Part shown: piece after piece, positions 1 through 7,220 of the stretch | How positions within the stretch are numbered: position 1 is the first letter of the stretch | How the letters are laid out: each line of letters opens with the position of its first letter | Origin: Phenylobacterium deserti | GTDB taxonomy: Bacteria > Pseudomonadota > Alphaproteobacteria > Caulobacterales > Caulobacteraceae | Assembly (NCBI GenBank): GCA_943332615.1 | Contig: CALQQB010000048.1 | Span: 1 to 36,115 of the forward strand | Length of the DNA stretch: 36,115 nucleotides | Reading direction: 5' to 3' | Program-made: the position numbers and the translations under genes | Notes under the pieces: model-generated | What the model was told of the DNA's origin: nothing | The model's input: only the letters and a program-made list of their open reading frames with translations | The model's database searches: none

Positions 1-731
1 ACGTGCTGGATCACTTTCCAGGACCGGGGGACCACCTCCAGCGTCTCGGTGACGTCCTCGCCTAGCTTAGACAACCGCGTCCCGCCGCAGCAGGGGCACG
101 ATGAGGGTGCTGCGATCACCACCCGCTCGCGCGGCAGGTGCTCGGGGAAGGGTTTGCGCGAGGGCCGCTTGCGGGTGAACCCGGCCACCGTCGTGGTCCT
201 GGCCGCGGCCGCCTCGGCCGCAAGCTCGTCCTCGGTGGCGCTGGCCTCCAGCTCCTCGAGCTGCAGCTCCATCTGGTCGAGCAGCCGGCGGCTGCGCTCG
301 GAACTCGGACCGAAGCGATCGCGGTTTAGCTTCTGGATCTCCAGCTTGAGATGGGCGATCAGCGCCTGATCGTCGGAGGCCTTGGCGCGGGCCGCGGCGA
401 CCTCGGCGCGGACGGCGAGAAGGGCGGCCCCGGCCGTCCCCGCGATGCTCACCCGCGCGCCGTTGCCGAACTCCACGACCATCGCCGGCGCAGCCCTCGC
501 CGCGCCCGCCTGTGCGCCGTCATCGACCACGACCGCCGGGGCAAATCCGGGCGGCGCGGCGACACTATAGGCCCGCCGCCAGCGGTAGATGACGCTCGTG
601 CAGACATCCGCCTGACGAGCCACCTCCGCGACGCTCGCCCCCGGCGCAAACGCCGCCGACAGCACCGCCAGCTTCTGGTCCTCTGCGAACCGCCGCCGCC
701 GCTCCGGACCCATCAACGTCGAGTACGTCAT
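1..731 (-). CDS. IS66 transposase, TnpA-like N-terminus fused in frame to TnpC, partial
   Basis: The frame is open from the ATG at 731 to the window edge (243 codons seen). Residues 1 to about 108 resemble IS66 TnpA (Orf1): a basic start, then a helix-turn-helix region (VAEVARQADVCTSVIYRWRR, about residues 34-53). From about residue 110 the protein becomes the N-terminus of TnpC: a leucine-zipper-like stretch with IAHLKLEIQKLNRDRFG, then RLLDQMELQLEELEA, then the zinc-binding motif CPCCGGTRLSKLGEDVTE. The catalytic DDE domain would lie beyond the window. IS66 elements normally carry tnpA, tnpB and tnpC as separate genes, so the join looks like an internal deletion that removed the end of tnpA, all of tnpB and the start of tnpC while keeping frame. 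It could instead be a natural fused variant. Family certain; functionality doubtful. Confidence 0.8.
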   Translation of the reverse strand, partial: MTYSTLMGPERRRRFAEDQKLAVLSAAFAPGASVAEVARQADVCTSVIYRWRRAYSVAAPPGFAPAVVVDDGAQAGAARAAPAMVVEFGNGARVSIAGTAGAALLAVRAEVAAARAKASDDQALIAHLKLEIQKLNRDRFGPSSERSRRLLDQMELQLEELEASATEDELAAEAAAARTTTVAGFTRKRPSRKPFPEHLPRERVVIAAPSSCPCCGGTRLSKLGEDVTETLEVVPRSWKVIQH

Positions 732-826
732 GCTGCGCTGCTAACACCGCTCCTAACCACGTCGTTAGCTGCGCGGCATCGTCGGCAAGCCCCGTCAGCG
801 ATAGGCGGCCCTCACCGGAGGGTTAC
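1..826 (-). mobile_element. IS66-family insertion sequence, truncated by the window edge
   Basis: The element runs leftward out of the window. Its probable outer end is at 826, where the minus strand reads GTAACCCTCCGG; IS66-family ends usually begin with GTAA. The inward sequence leads to a transposase start at 731. The 8 bases just outside (827-834) would be the candidate target duplication, but the other end is not visible, so this is unverified. No separate tnpB reading frame is present between the TnpA-like and TnpC-like parts. The boundary is an inference; the family assignment rests on the encoded protein. Confidence 0.75.
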
Positions 827-940
827 ATCGTGACGCGCGTCATCAGCGCCTAAGGCGCATTGCCTGAAATATGTGGAGCGGACTTGGACCAGGAACTGGC
901 CCCATCCCACGGGGAGCGCCGCGACGCAGGATCGGCCGCC

Positions 941-3900
941 CTACCAGACGTCTATGAAGCTACGTCCTGAGCGGCGGATCGCGGCGCCGGTGGCATTGAG
1001 GCCCCGAGTCAACCAGTCGCGAGTGTCCGCCGGGTCGATCACCGCGGTAATCTCGCAGACCTGGGCCACGGAGATGGCCTTGCCCGTCTGATACATCCGC
1101 CCCACGAGCTTTTGGAATAGGGCCTCGCGCGCGACCGGGTCCAGCTCCGCCTCCAGTTCCTTGCGGTAGCCCAAGCGCACGGCTCCCTCCAGGCCCATGG
1201 GGCCGAACTCGGCGGTGGGCCAGGCGACGGTGAAGGCCGGGGCCGAGAAGTCGCCGCCGGTCATGGCCTGGGCGCCGAGGCCATAGCCCTTGCGCAGCAC
1301 CACGGCGAACAGCGGCACGCTAAGCGCCGCCGAGGTGACGAACAGCCGCGAGCCCCGCCGCACGGCGGCCATCTTCTCGCTATCCGGCCCGACCATGAAC
1401 CCAGGGGTGTCGCAGAGGGACAGGATCGGCACGCCGAAGGCGTCGCAGAGCTGCATGAACCGGGCGCCCTTCTCCGCGCCCTCGGCGTCGATGGCGCCGC
1501 CCAGGTGGCGGGGGTCGTTAGCGATGACGCCGAAAGGCCGGCCCTCGATGCGCAGGAATCCGGTGATCATGCCGGGGCCGTAGCCGGCGCGTAGTTCCAG
1601 GAAGCTGCCCTCGTCCGCCAGGCCCCGAATGAGCGCCCGCACGTCATAGGCGCGCACCCGGTTCTCGGGGATGGCGTGGCGCAGGATACGCTGGTCGGCG
1701 CAGGTCCAGTCCTTCACGCGGCCCTGAAACATGCCCAGCAGGTGACGCGCCGCCGCGGTCGCCTCAGCCTCGTCCTCGACCAGCAGATCCAGCGTCCCGT
1801 TGGCCCACTGGACATCGGAAGGGCCGATCTGGTCGGGGGTGAACACGCCCAGGCCGCCGCCCTCGATCATCGCCGGACCACCCAGGCCGATATTGCTGTC
1901 GCGGGTGGCGATGGTGATGTCCGCGCAGCCGAAGAACACCGCGTTGCCGGCAAAGCAGCGCCCGGAGTTGATGGCGATCCGCGGGGCGACCCCGGACATA
2001 CGGGCGAAGGTGGTGAAGCTTGTGGTGTCGAGCGACGAGGCCGAAAGGCCACCCACGTCGACGTCCCCTGGCCGTCCGCCACCGCCCTCAGTGTACCAGA
2101 CCACCGGCAGCTTCCAGTGCTCGGCGAATTCCAGGATCTGGTCGGTCTTTTTGTGCCCGAAATGGCCCTGGCTGCCGGCGAGCACGGTGTAGTCGTAAGC
2201 CAGCGCCGCGCAGCGCGAAGTCTCCGGCCCGAACAGAGCGCCATTGACGTCGCCAATGCCGGTGACGATGCCGTCGGCTGGGGTTGCGACCTGAAGGTCC
2301 TCGATGGTGCGGCGGCGGCGCTGGGCGGCGATGGCCAGGCCGGCGAATTCCCGGAAGCTCCCGTCATCGAACAGGTCGCCCAAGTTCTCCCGTGCGGTGC
2401 GCTGGCCCGTCTTGCGCCGGCGGGCGACCGCGTCGGGGCGGTTCTCGTCGAGGGTCAGGGCCTGGCGGGCGCGTACCTCGGCGAGGTCGGCGCGGATCAG
2501 CCCCAGATCGATGGTGTCGTCCGCGGCGGCGACGTCGTCCTGGACACCTTCCTGGATGAACACCAGGGGGTGGCCCTCGTCGACGATCAGGCCGATCTCG
2601 CCCACCAGGCCTGTGACCACACCGCCGGTCGGCGCAGCGGCGAGGTGCTGCATCTTCATGGCCTCGAGCACGACGACGGGCTGGCCGGCGCGCACGTGGT
2701 CGCCGACGGCGACCTCGAAGCCGACGATGGTGCCCCGCAGGGGCGCCGCCACCGTGAGGCTGCCCTCGGGCGCCTGGACCAGGGCCTGGGCGGCCTCGGC
2801 GGCGATGGCCTCGACCGGCGGCGCAAGCTCACTGGCGCGGGCGAGAAGCGTGGGGAGCCGGTCCTCGACAAAGCCTGTATCGGCCATCCCAGCCGGCACT
2901 TCGGGCGCCTCCAGGATCGCCCGCAGCAGGGCGAGGTTGTTATCGACGCCTTCCAGCCGGAACTCGGCCGCCGCCCGACTCGCGCGCGCCACAACGGCGC
3001 CGAGGTCGGCTGCGGGGCTGTGCACGATGACCTTGGCGATCATAGAGTCGAAGGCCGGGCTGGGCCGGTAGCCGGCGAAGCCCGCACCGTCCACCCGCAC
3101 GCCCGGTCCGCTGGGCGGTTCGTAGCGGGCGATGACCCCGCCACCGCCAGAGACCGCGCCGTCAGCATCGATCCGCTCGAGATTGACCCGCAGCTGGACG
3201 GCGTTTCCGCGCGCCGGAGGCGGGCCGCCGGCCAGGCCGACATCGGCGAGCGATGCGCGCCCGGCCAGCTGGATCTGGATCTGCACCAGGTCGAGGCCGG
3301 TCACGGCTTCGGTGACGGTGTGCTCCACCTGCAGACGGGCGTTGGCCTCGATGAACACCGCGGTCTCGCCGTCGGCGACGTCGAGCAGGAACTCGAAGGT
3401 CGCCAGGCCTCGCAGGCCCGCCGCCTCGGCCATGCGCACCGACCAGGCCTGCAGCCGCGCCCGCAGGGTGGACGACAGTCCGATCGCCGGGGCGAACTCG
3501 ATCATCTTCTGCCGCCGGCGCTGCAGCGAGCATTCACGGTCGTGGATCGCCACCGACCGCACGCCGTCGCCGGCCACCTGCACCTCGATGTGCCGGGCCG
3601 CGGCGATGAAGCGCTCGGCATAGAGCCGGCCGTCACCGAAGGCGGCCTGAGCCTCCTGGGCGCAGGCGGCAAAGGCCTCCGTGGCGTTCTCGCCCGCCTC
3701 GAGACGGCGCATGCCGCGCCCGCCGCCGCCGGCCACGGCCTTGATCATCACCGCCGCGCCATTGGGAAGTCCGGCCTGGAAAGCCCGGATGTCGTCCAGC
3801 GTCGCGCCGCCGGCCAGGCCGTCGATGACCGGAACATCGTGGGCGACGGCAAAGGCGCGGGCGCGAGCCTTGTCGCCGAACAGGTCCAGAGCCTCGGCGT

Positions 3901-4216
3901 CTGGGCCCACGAAGGTGAGTCCCCCCGCGACGCAGATCCTCTGGAAGGCCGCGCTTTCAGACAGGAAGCCATAACCCGGGTGGACGGCGTCGCATCCCGC
4001 CGCCACCGCGGCGTCGGCGATGGCCTGACCGTCGAGATAGGCCCGCGGCCCGACGCCCTTCAGCGCCAGGGCGGCATCGGCCCGCCCGCGGTGGAGCGCC
4101 GATGCGTCGTCCTCCGAGAACACGGCGACGGTATGAAGGCCCAGGTCCGCCGCGGCGCGGGCGATCCGGATGGCGATCTCACCGCGGTTGGCAATGAGCA
4201 AGGAACGGATCGTCAG
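941..4216 (-). CDS. Single-chain biotin-dependent acyl-CoA carboxylase (BC-BCCP-CT)
   Basis: A biotin-dependent carboxylase of about 1091 residues. Biotin carboxylase comes first: SLLIANRGEIA at the N-terminus, HPGYGFLSE (79-87), the ATP-grasp glycine loop GGGGRGMRR (163-171), ECSLQRRRQKMIE (228-240) and NARLQVEHTVTE (292-303). Then comes a biotinyl domain with EAMKMQ (biotin on about Lys521), and a carboxyltransferase region from about 585 to the end, including DTPGFMVGP. This layout and length match single-chain long-chain acyl-CoA carboxylases, which carboxylate acyl-CoAs in the cytoplasm; the acyl substrate here is unknown. The start is unusual: family members begin just before SLLIANRGE, and the only suitably placed codon is CTG at 4216, seven bases after GGAG (4224-4227). 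An ATG at 4333 exists but would overlap the LLM gene by 103 bases and add 39 unmatched residues. The gene follows the LLM gene after 14 bases, so it is probably co-transcribed. Confidence 0.88.
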   Translation of the reverse strand: MTIRSLLIANRGEIAIRIARAAADLGLHTVAVFSEDDASALHRGRADAALALKGVGPRAYLDGQAIADAAVAAGCDAVHPGYGFLSESAAFQRICVAGGLTFVGPDAEALDLFGDKARARAFAVAHDVPVIDGLAGGATLDDIRAFQAGLPNGAAVMIKAVAGGGGRGMRRLEAGENATEAFAACAQEAQAAFGDGRLYAERFIAAARHIEVQVAGDGVRSVAIHDRECSLQRRRQKMIEFAPAIGLSSTLRARLQAWSVRMAEAAGLRGLATFEFLLDVADGETAVFIEANARLQVEHTVTEAVTGLDLVQIQIQLAGRASLADVGLAGGPPPARGNAVQLRVNLERIDADGAVSGGGGVIARYEPPSGPGVRVDGAGFAGYRPSPAFDSMIAKVIVHSPAADLGAVVARASRAAAEFRLEGVDNNLALLRAILEAPEVPAGMADTGFVEDRLPTLLARASELAPPVEAIAAEAAQALVQAPEGSLTVAAPLRGTIVGFEVAVGDHVRAGQPVVVLEAMKMQHLAAAPTGGVVTGLVGEIGLIVDEGHPLVFIQEGVQDDVAAADDTIDLGLIRADLAEVRARQALTLDENRPDAVARRRKTGQRTARENLGDLFDDGSFREFAGLAIAAQRRRRTIEDLQVATPADGIVTGIGDVNGALFGPETSRCAALAYDYTVLAGSQGHFGHKKTDQILEFAEHWKLPVVWYTEGGGGRPGDVDVGGLSASSLDTTSFTTFARMSGVAPRIAINSGRCFAGNAVFFGCADITIATRDSNIGLGGPAMIEGGGLGVFTPDQIGPSDVQWANGTLDLLVEDEAEATAAARHLLGMFQGRVKDWTCADQRILRHAIPENRVRAYDVRALIRGLADEGSFLELRAGYGPGMITGFLRIEGRPFGVIANDPRHLGGAIDAEGAEKGARFMQLCDAFGVPILSLCDTPGFMVGPDSEKMAAVRRGSRLFVTSAALSVPLFAVVLRKGYGLGAQAMTGGDFSAPAFTVAWPTAEFGPMGLEGAVRLGYRKELEAELDPVAREALFQKLVGRMYQTGKAISVAQVCEITAVIDPADTRDWLTRGLNATGAAIRRSGRSFIDVW

Positions 4217-4230
4217 GCCAGATCTCCGAA

Positions 4231-5421
4231 TTACGAGGCTGAACGCGCGAAGGCCGGGATCAGATGGCGGCCCGCCAGCTCGATGCTCTTCAATACCGCG
4301 TCCGGGAGTATCGAGCCGTACTGCATCATGCACAACATGCGGTCGGCACCGATAGCCTCATAGCCCTTGAGCTTGCCGGCACAGTGGTCGGGGTCGCCGA
4401 TCGCCACGCAGTCGAGGGGCTCCAGTACGTCGTGGGCTTCCTCGAACGAGATCATTTCGCCTTGAGCCATGCGTTTGAGCACGCGAAGGACGGGCGGATC
4501 GTCGTGGTGGATGACGGTCTCGTTGGGGTCTAGGAGCGCTTGGGCAGTCGTATCGCGCGCCGAGTTTGGGTGCAGGCCGCCCTTGATCATGTCGTACCAG
4601 ACCCGACGGGGCACCTTGAACACCACAGGGGCGGCATTGACGTACCAGAGGGCAGACCAAGCGGCGCCGTTGGCGATGGCCTGTTCGCGGGTCTCGGCGA
4701 GGTGGACGAAGGTGAAGCACCCCTTCTGGGCATTCACCGTCTTGCCCGCCGGCGCCTTGCAGGCGGCCAGGCCGCGCTCATGCTCCCGCAGCATCTCGCC
4801 CAAGAAGGCCACGGGGCTAAGCAGGGTGGTGCCGAGCGCTCCCACGCCCATCTCGCCGGCCATGAAGAAGCTCTCGGGCGAACCGCACGTCTGCCACAGC
4901 GGCGGGTGTGGCTGCTGGAGCGGCTTGGGCACGATCTCGCGGGGCGGCACCTTGTAGGTCGGCGAGTCCCAGGAAAACTCCTTGTCGGTCCAGATCCGCG
5001 GGATCACATGCATGGCCTCGCGGACCTCGTCGCGCGCCGCATCCGGGTCGACGCCAAAGGTCTCCCACTCTTTGCCGCCACTCTTGGCCAGGCCCAGGTC
5101 GAACCGCCCGCCCGACAGGACGTCAATCGTCGCGGCCCGTTCCGCCACCCGCAGCGGCGCGTTGATCTTGAACGGGGCCAACACCCCCGCATGGCCAACG
5201 CGCAGACGCTCGGTCGCCATGGCGATGGCGGTCAGGACCACCTCGGGCGCCGAGGAATAGCTGAATTCTGGCGAGCCGTGGTGTTCGACCTGCCACCAGG
5301 TGGTGAAGCCGGCCTTATCTGCGGCGCGCGCCTGATCCAGGGTTTCGCGGAACAGGCTGGCTTCATCGGCCCCTCGCCAGGGAAACGCCCTCTGAATCTC
5401 GCAGAAGATATCGAACTTCAC
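4231..5421 (-). CDS. LLM-class flavin-dependent oxidoreductase
   Basis: A 396-residue luciferase-like monooxygenase. This TIM-barrel family uses reduced FMN (supplied by a separate reductase) and O2 in the cytoplasm. Family signs are the N-terminal strand MKFDIFCEIQ, WWQVEHHGSPEFSYSSAPEVVLTAIA near residues 42-68 (the EHH segment is typical), the RLRVGHAG strand, and LSGGRFDLGLAKSG in the middle. Translation starts at GTG (5421) after the strong ribosome site GGGGGAGG. The gene heads a probable operon with the carboxylase. Its promoter (TTGACA 5485-5490, TACGTA 5461-5466) is overlapped by a perfect copy of the TetR-type palindrome at 5451-5462. The substrate is unknown; LLM enzymes oxidise ketones, terpenes, alkanes and others, and context suggests a role in the same pathway as the BVMO. 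Confidence 0.87.
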   Translation of the reverse strand: MKFDIFCEIQRAFPWRGADEASLFRETLDQARAADKAGFTTWWQVEHHGSPEFSYSSAPEVVLTAIAMATERLRVGHAGVLAPFKINAPLRVAERAATIDVLSGGRFDLGLAKSGGKEWETFGVDPDAARDEVREAMHVIPRIWTDKEFSWDSPTYKVPPREIVPKPLQQPHPPLWQTCGSPESFFMAGEMGVGALGTTLLSPVAFLGEMLREHERGLAACKAPAGKTVNAQKGCFTFVHLAETREQAIANGAAWSALWYVNAAPVVFKVPRRVWYDMIKGGLHPNSARDTTAQALLDPNETVIHHDDPPVLRVLKRMAQGEMISFEEAHDVLEPLDCVAIGDPDHCAGKLKGYEAIGADRMLCMMQYGSILPDAVLKSIELAGRHLIPAFARSAS

Positions 5422-5450
5422 CGCGCCGCCTCCCCCATCGTTCTCTTACA

Positions 5451-5462
5451 TAACGTTCGTTA
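5451..5462. promoter_or_regulatory. TetR-type operator, perfect copy (LLM promoter)
   Basis: The palindrome TAACG-TT-CGTTA recurs exactly at 11936-11947 and 11990-12001. Here it abuts the start side of the LLM promoter and shares bases with its -10 box, a position that fits repression. The nearest candidate regulator is the TetR protein encoded at 10336-10992. Binding is inferred. Confidence 0.65.
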
Positions 5463-5490
5463 CGTAATGGCGTCTGGATTGGCGTGTCAA
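5461..5490 (-). promoter_or_regulatory. Sigma-70-like promoter of the LLM-carboxylase operon
   Basis: On the minus strand there is a consensus -35 TTGACA (5485-5490), an 18-base spacer and a -10-like TACGTA (5461-5466); the shifted hexamer TTACGT gives a 17-base spacer. The operator at 5451-5462 overlaps the expected start site. Confidence 0.55.
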
Positions 5491-5548
5491 GAACCGCGCG
5501 GGCCGTTTGCGGATGGGTTTTGGCGGATCGTCCAGTCTGCCTTTGGCA

Positions 5549-5560
5549 TAACGCACGATA
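5549..5560. promoter_or_regulatory. Degenerate operator-like site upstream of the first VOC gene
   Basis: The sequence TAACGCACGATA keeps the left arm (TAACG) of the palindrome and three of five bases of the right arm. It lies 33 bases before the VOC start, next to a weak promoter-like stretch (TTTGGC, then TAGTCT). It may be a weak binding site or chance. Confidence 0.3.
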
Positions 5561-5593
5561 TGCTAGTCTGGGCCCGCGCGAGGGAGAGACGGC

Positions 5594-6121
5594 ATGGCCG
5601 AAGAATGGGCTCTGGAGCAGTTCTACCACACCATCATCAACGCCCGGGATATCGACGAGACCGTCGCGTTCTACCAGGCCCTCGGCTTCGAGATCGTGCG
5701 CGACCGCCGCAACATGACCTGGCCGCCGGGGGGCGGTGTGGTCTTCGGGCTGATCCCCGACGTGAAGGGGCGCGGGGGCACCCTGATGGCCTTGCCTAGC
5801 GACCCGCCCCCGGCGGGGCCGATGCTGGACATCATCCAGTGGCTGGAACCTGAGGCGACGTTCAACGCGGTCTCACCCACCACCGTGCCAAGGGTGACCG
5901 CGTTCCGCACGCGCAATGTCGCGGGCGCGCTCAAGGCAATGCAGGCCAAGGGCTACCGCACCACGACCGCGGAGGCCTACACCGGCAACGCCGCCGCGGG
6001 TATTCTGGCCGTCGGCGGCGTCTACGATCCCAATGGCAACGTCGTCGAGCTGATCGAACTGGCGCCGGGACTGACCACCTCGCGCCTGCAGGAGGTCTAC
6101 GGAACCGACGATCCCGGCTAG
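5594..6121 (+). CDS. VOC family protein (glyoxalase/extradiol dioxygenase fold)
   Basis: A 175-residue vicinal-oxygen-chelate protein. It has FYHTIINARDIDETVAFY at the N-terminus (probable metal-ligand His in FYHT) and YDPNGNVVELIEL near the C-terminus (the terminal Glu is the usual last metal ligand). VOC proteins act as lyases, isomerases, epimerases or ring-cleaving dioxygenases, and the reaction here cannot be told. It is clearly paralogous to the VOC protein at 9573-10094: they share FYHT-IN-RD-DE-VAFY, a DRR..WPP segment and YDPNGN..E.IELEPG-like ends. It starts divergently from the LLM gene, with a purine-rich GGGAGAGA before ATG 5594. Its 3' end overlaps the amidohydrolase end by 4 bases, tail to tail. 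Confidence 0.85.
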   Translation: MAEEWALEQFYHTIINARDIDETVAFYQALGFEIVRDRRNMTWPPGGGVVFGLIPDVKGRGGTLMALPSDPPPAGPMLDIIQWLEPEATFNAVSPTTVPRVTAFRTRNVAGALKAMQAKGYRTTTAEAYTGNAAAGILAVGGVYDPNGNVVELIELAPGLTTSRLQEVYGTDDPG

Positions 6122-7146
6122 CCCTTCCCGATGCGATAGATCCGGGCCGCCACGTCGTGGAACATCACCGCCTTCTCGTCGGCGCTGAAGTCCCGGACCA
6201 TCTTCTTGTGGGCGTTCCACAACACGCCGTAGCCGCAGGCGCGCTTGTCCATCGGGAAGTTGCTCTCGAAAAGGCAGCGGTCGGGTCCGAACAGGTCGAT
6301 GGCGGCGCGATAGTAGGGGCCGTTGGCTGCGGCCAGCTCGTCCGAGGTCGGCGGCCGGGGCCGCTCGTTCCAGCCGAACCCGTTGAAGTGCATGTTCAGC
6401 CCGCCCAGCTTCACGACGACATTGGGACAGGCGGCGACCTGAGCCAGGCCAGACTGCCAGTCTACGAACACCTCGGCCCGGCGGTCGGTGTAGTAGCCCA
6501 TGCCCAGCGGCGTGCCGATGTGGTCCAGGATGATTGTCAGTTCCGGGACCGCAGCCGCCAGCGCGGCCACCTCGGCGAGCTGGTGGTGGAAGACCCAGAT
6601 GTCCAGGCTGAGGCTGCGCCGCGCCAGTTCGCGCGCGCCGTCACGAAACGCGGCGCTGGCCATCATGCCGTCCGCCGCGCTGGGCCAGGGATCGAGCACG
6701 CCATGCGGGTCGGCGGCCACAATGGGCCGCACGCCGCGGTATCGGTCGGGCGCGCGGGCGATATGGGCGTCAATCACCCGGCCCGCCTCGCGCCCCAGCA
6801 GCAGGTCCACCGAGCCGAAGATCGCCGCGCACGCCCGTACGGGTCCGAAGGCGCCGCTGGCCGCCTGGGCCGCGACGCCGTTGGCGAATTCCACCTCGCC
6901 GAGAGACTTCAGCTCCGGCGGACCGGAGGTGCGGTACATCGCGCCGCACTCGGCGAAGACGGTCGCGACGATGTTGTGGCCGCCGCCGTCCGGCCGGAGA
7001 TCCGCCAGCAGCTCGGGCAGCAGGTAGGTCTCGTGCGGCAGCTTCCACAGGTGGTGGTGGGCGTCGATGATCGGCATGTCCGGTTCGAGAGGCGCTTCCG
7101 ACACCTGCGCCAGCCATTCGGCCCGGACCGGCCACTCCATCGACAT
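6118..7146 (-). CDS. Amidohydrolase-family metal-dependent hydrolase
   Basis: A 342-residue amidohydrolase-2-type TIM barrel. The metal motif IIDAHHHLW is at residues 26-34; a further His appears in ILDHIGTPLG mid-protein, and LFESNFPMD near the end occupies the place of the usual metal-binding Asp segment. Relatives hydrolyse lactones or decarboxylate aromatic acids and similar compounds. In this setting it may act on a lactone or ring-cleavage product (inference). ATG 7146 and ATG 7140 are both possible starts, and neither has a strong ribosome site. It lies downstream of the TBDR gene on the same strand, separated by the hairpin at 7185-7213, so it may be read through or may have its own promoter. 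Confidence 0.82.
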   Translation of the reverse strand: MSMEWPVRAEWLAQVSEAPLEPDMPIIDAHHHLWKLPHETYLLPELLADLRPDGGGHNIVATVFAECGAMYRTSGPPELKSLGEVEFANGVAAQAASGAFGPVRACAAIFGSVDLLLGREAGRVIDAHIARAPDRYRGVRPIVAADPHGVLDPWPSAADGMMASAAFRDGARELARRSLSLDIWVFHHQLAEVAALAAAVPELTIILDHIGTPLGMGYYTDRRAEVFVDWQSGLAQVAACPNVVVKLGGLNMHFNGFGWNERPRPPTSDELAAANGPYYRAAIDLFGPDRCLFESNFPMDKRACGYGVLWNAHKKMVRDFSADEKAVMFHDVAARIYRIGKG

Positions 7147-7184
7147 CGCGCGTACTCGTTGACTGCTTCAGGGACATGCGGTGA

Positions 7185-7213
7185 CGGGACGGGCGGCCAG
7201 GGCACCCGTCCCG
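7185..7213 (-). terminator. Hairpin downstream of the TonB-dependent receptor
   Basis: A perfect 9-bp inverted repeat, CGGGACGGG (7185-7193) and CCCGTCCCG (7205-7213), with an 11-base loop, starting 8 bases beyond the TBDR stop codon. No T-run follows on the minus strand, so it may attenuate transcription or protect the mRNA end rather than act as a classical intrinsic terminator. Confidence 0.5.
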
Positions 7214-7220
7214 CGCCGGA

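Noticed and set aside
1676..4363. Very long open frame on the plus strand opposite the carboxylase
   Set aside because: The minus-strand frame encodes an unmistakable carboxylase. The plus frame is rich in Arg, Gly, Asp and His with no known motif, as expected for the antisense of high-GC coding DNA.
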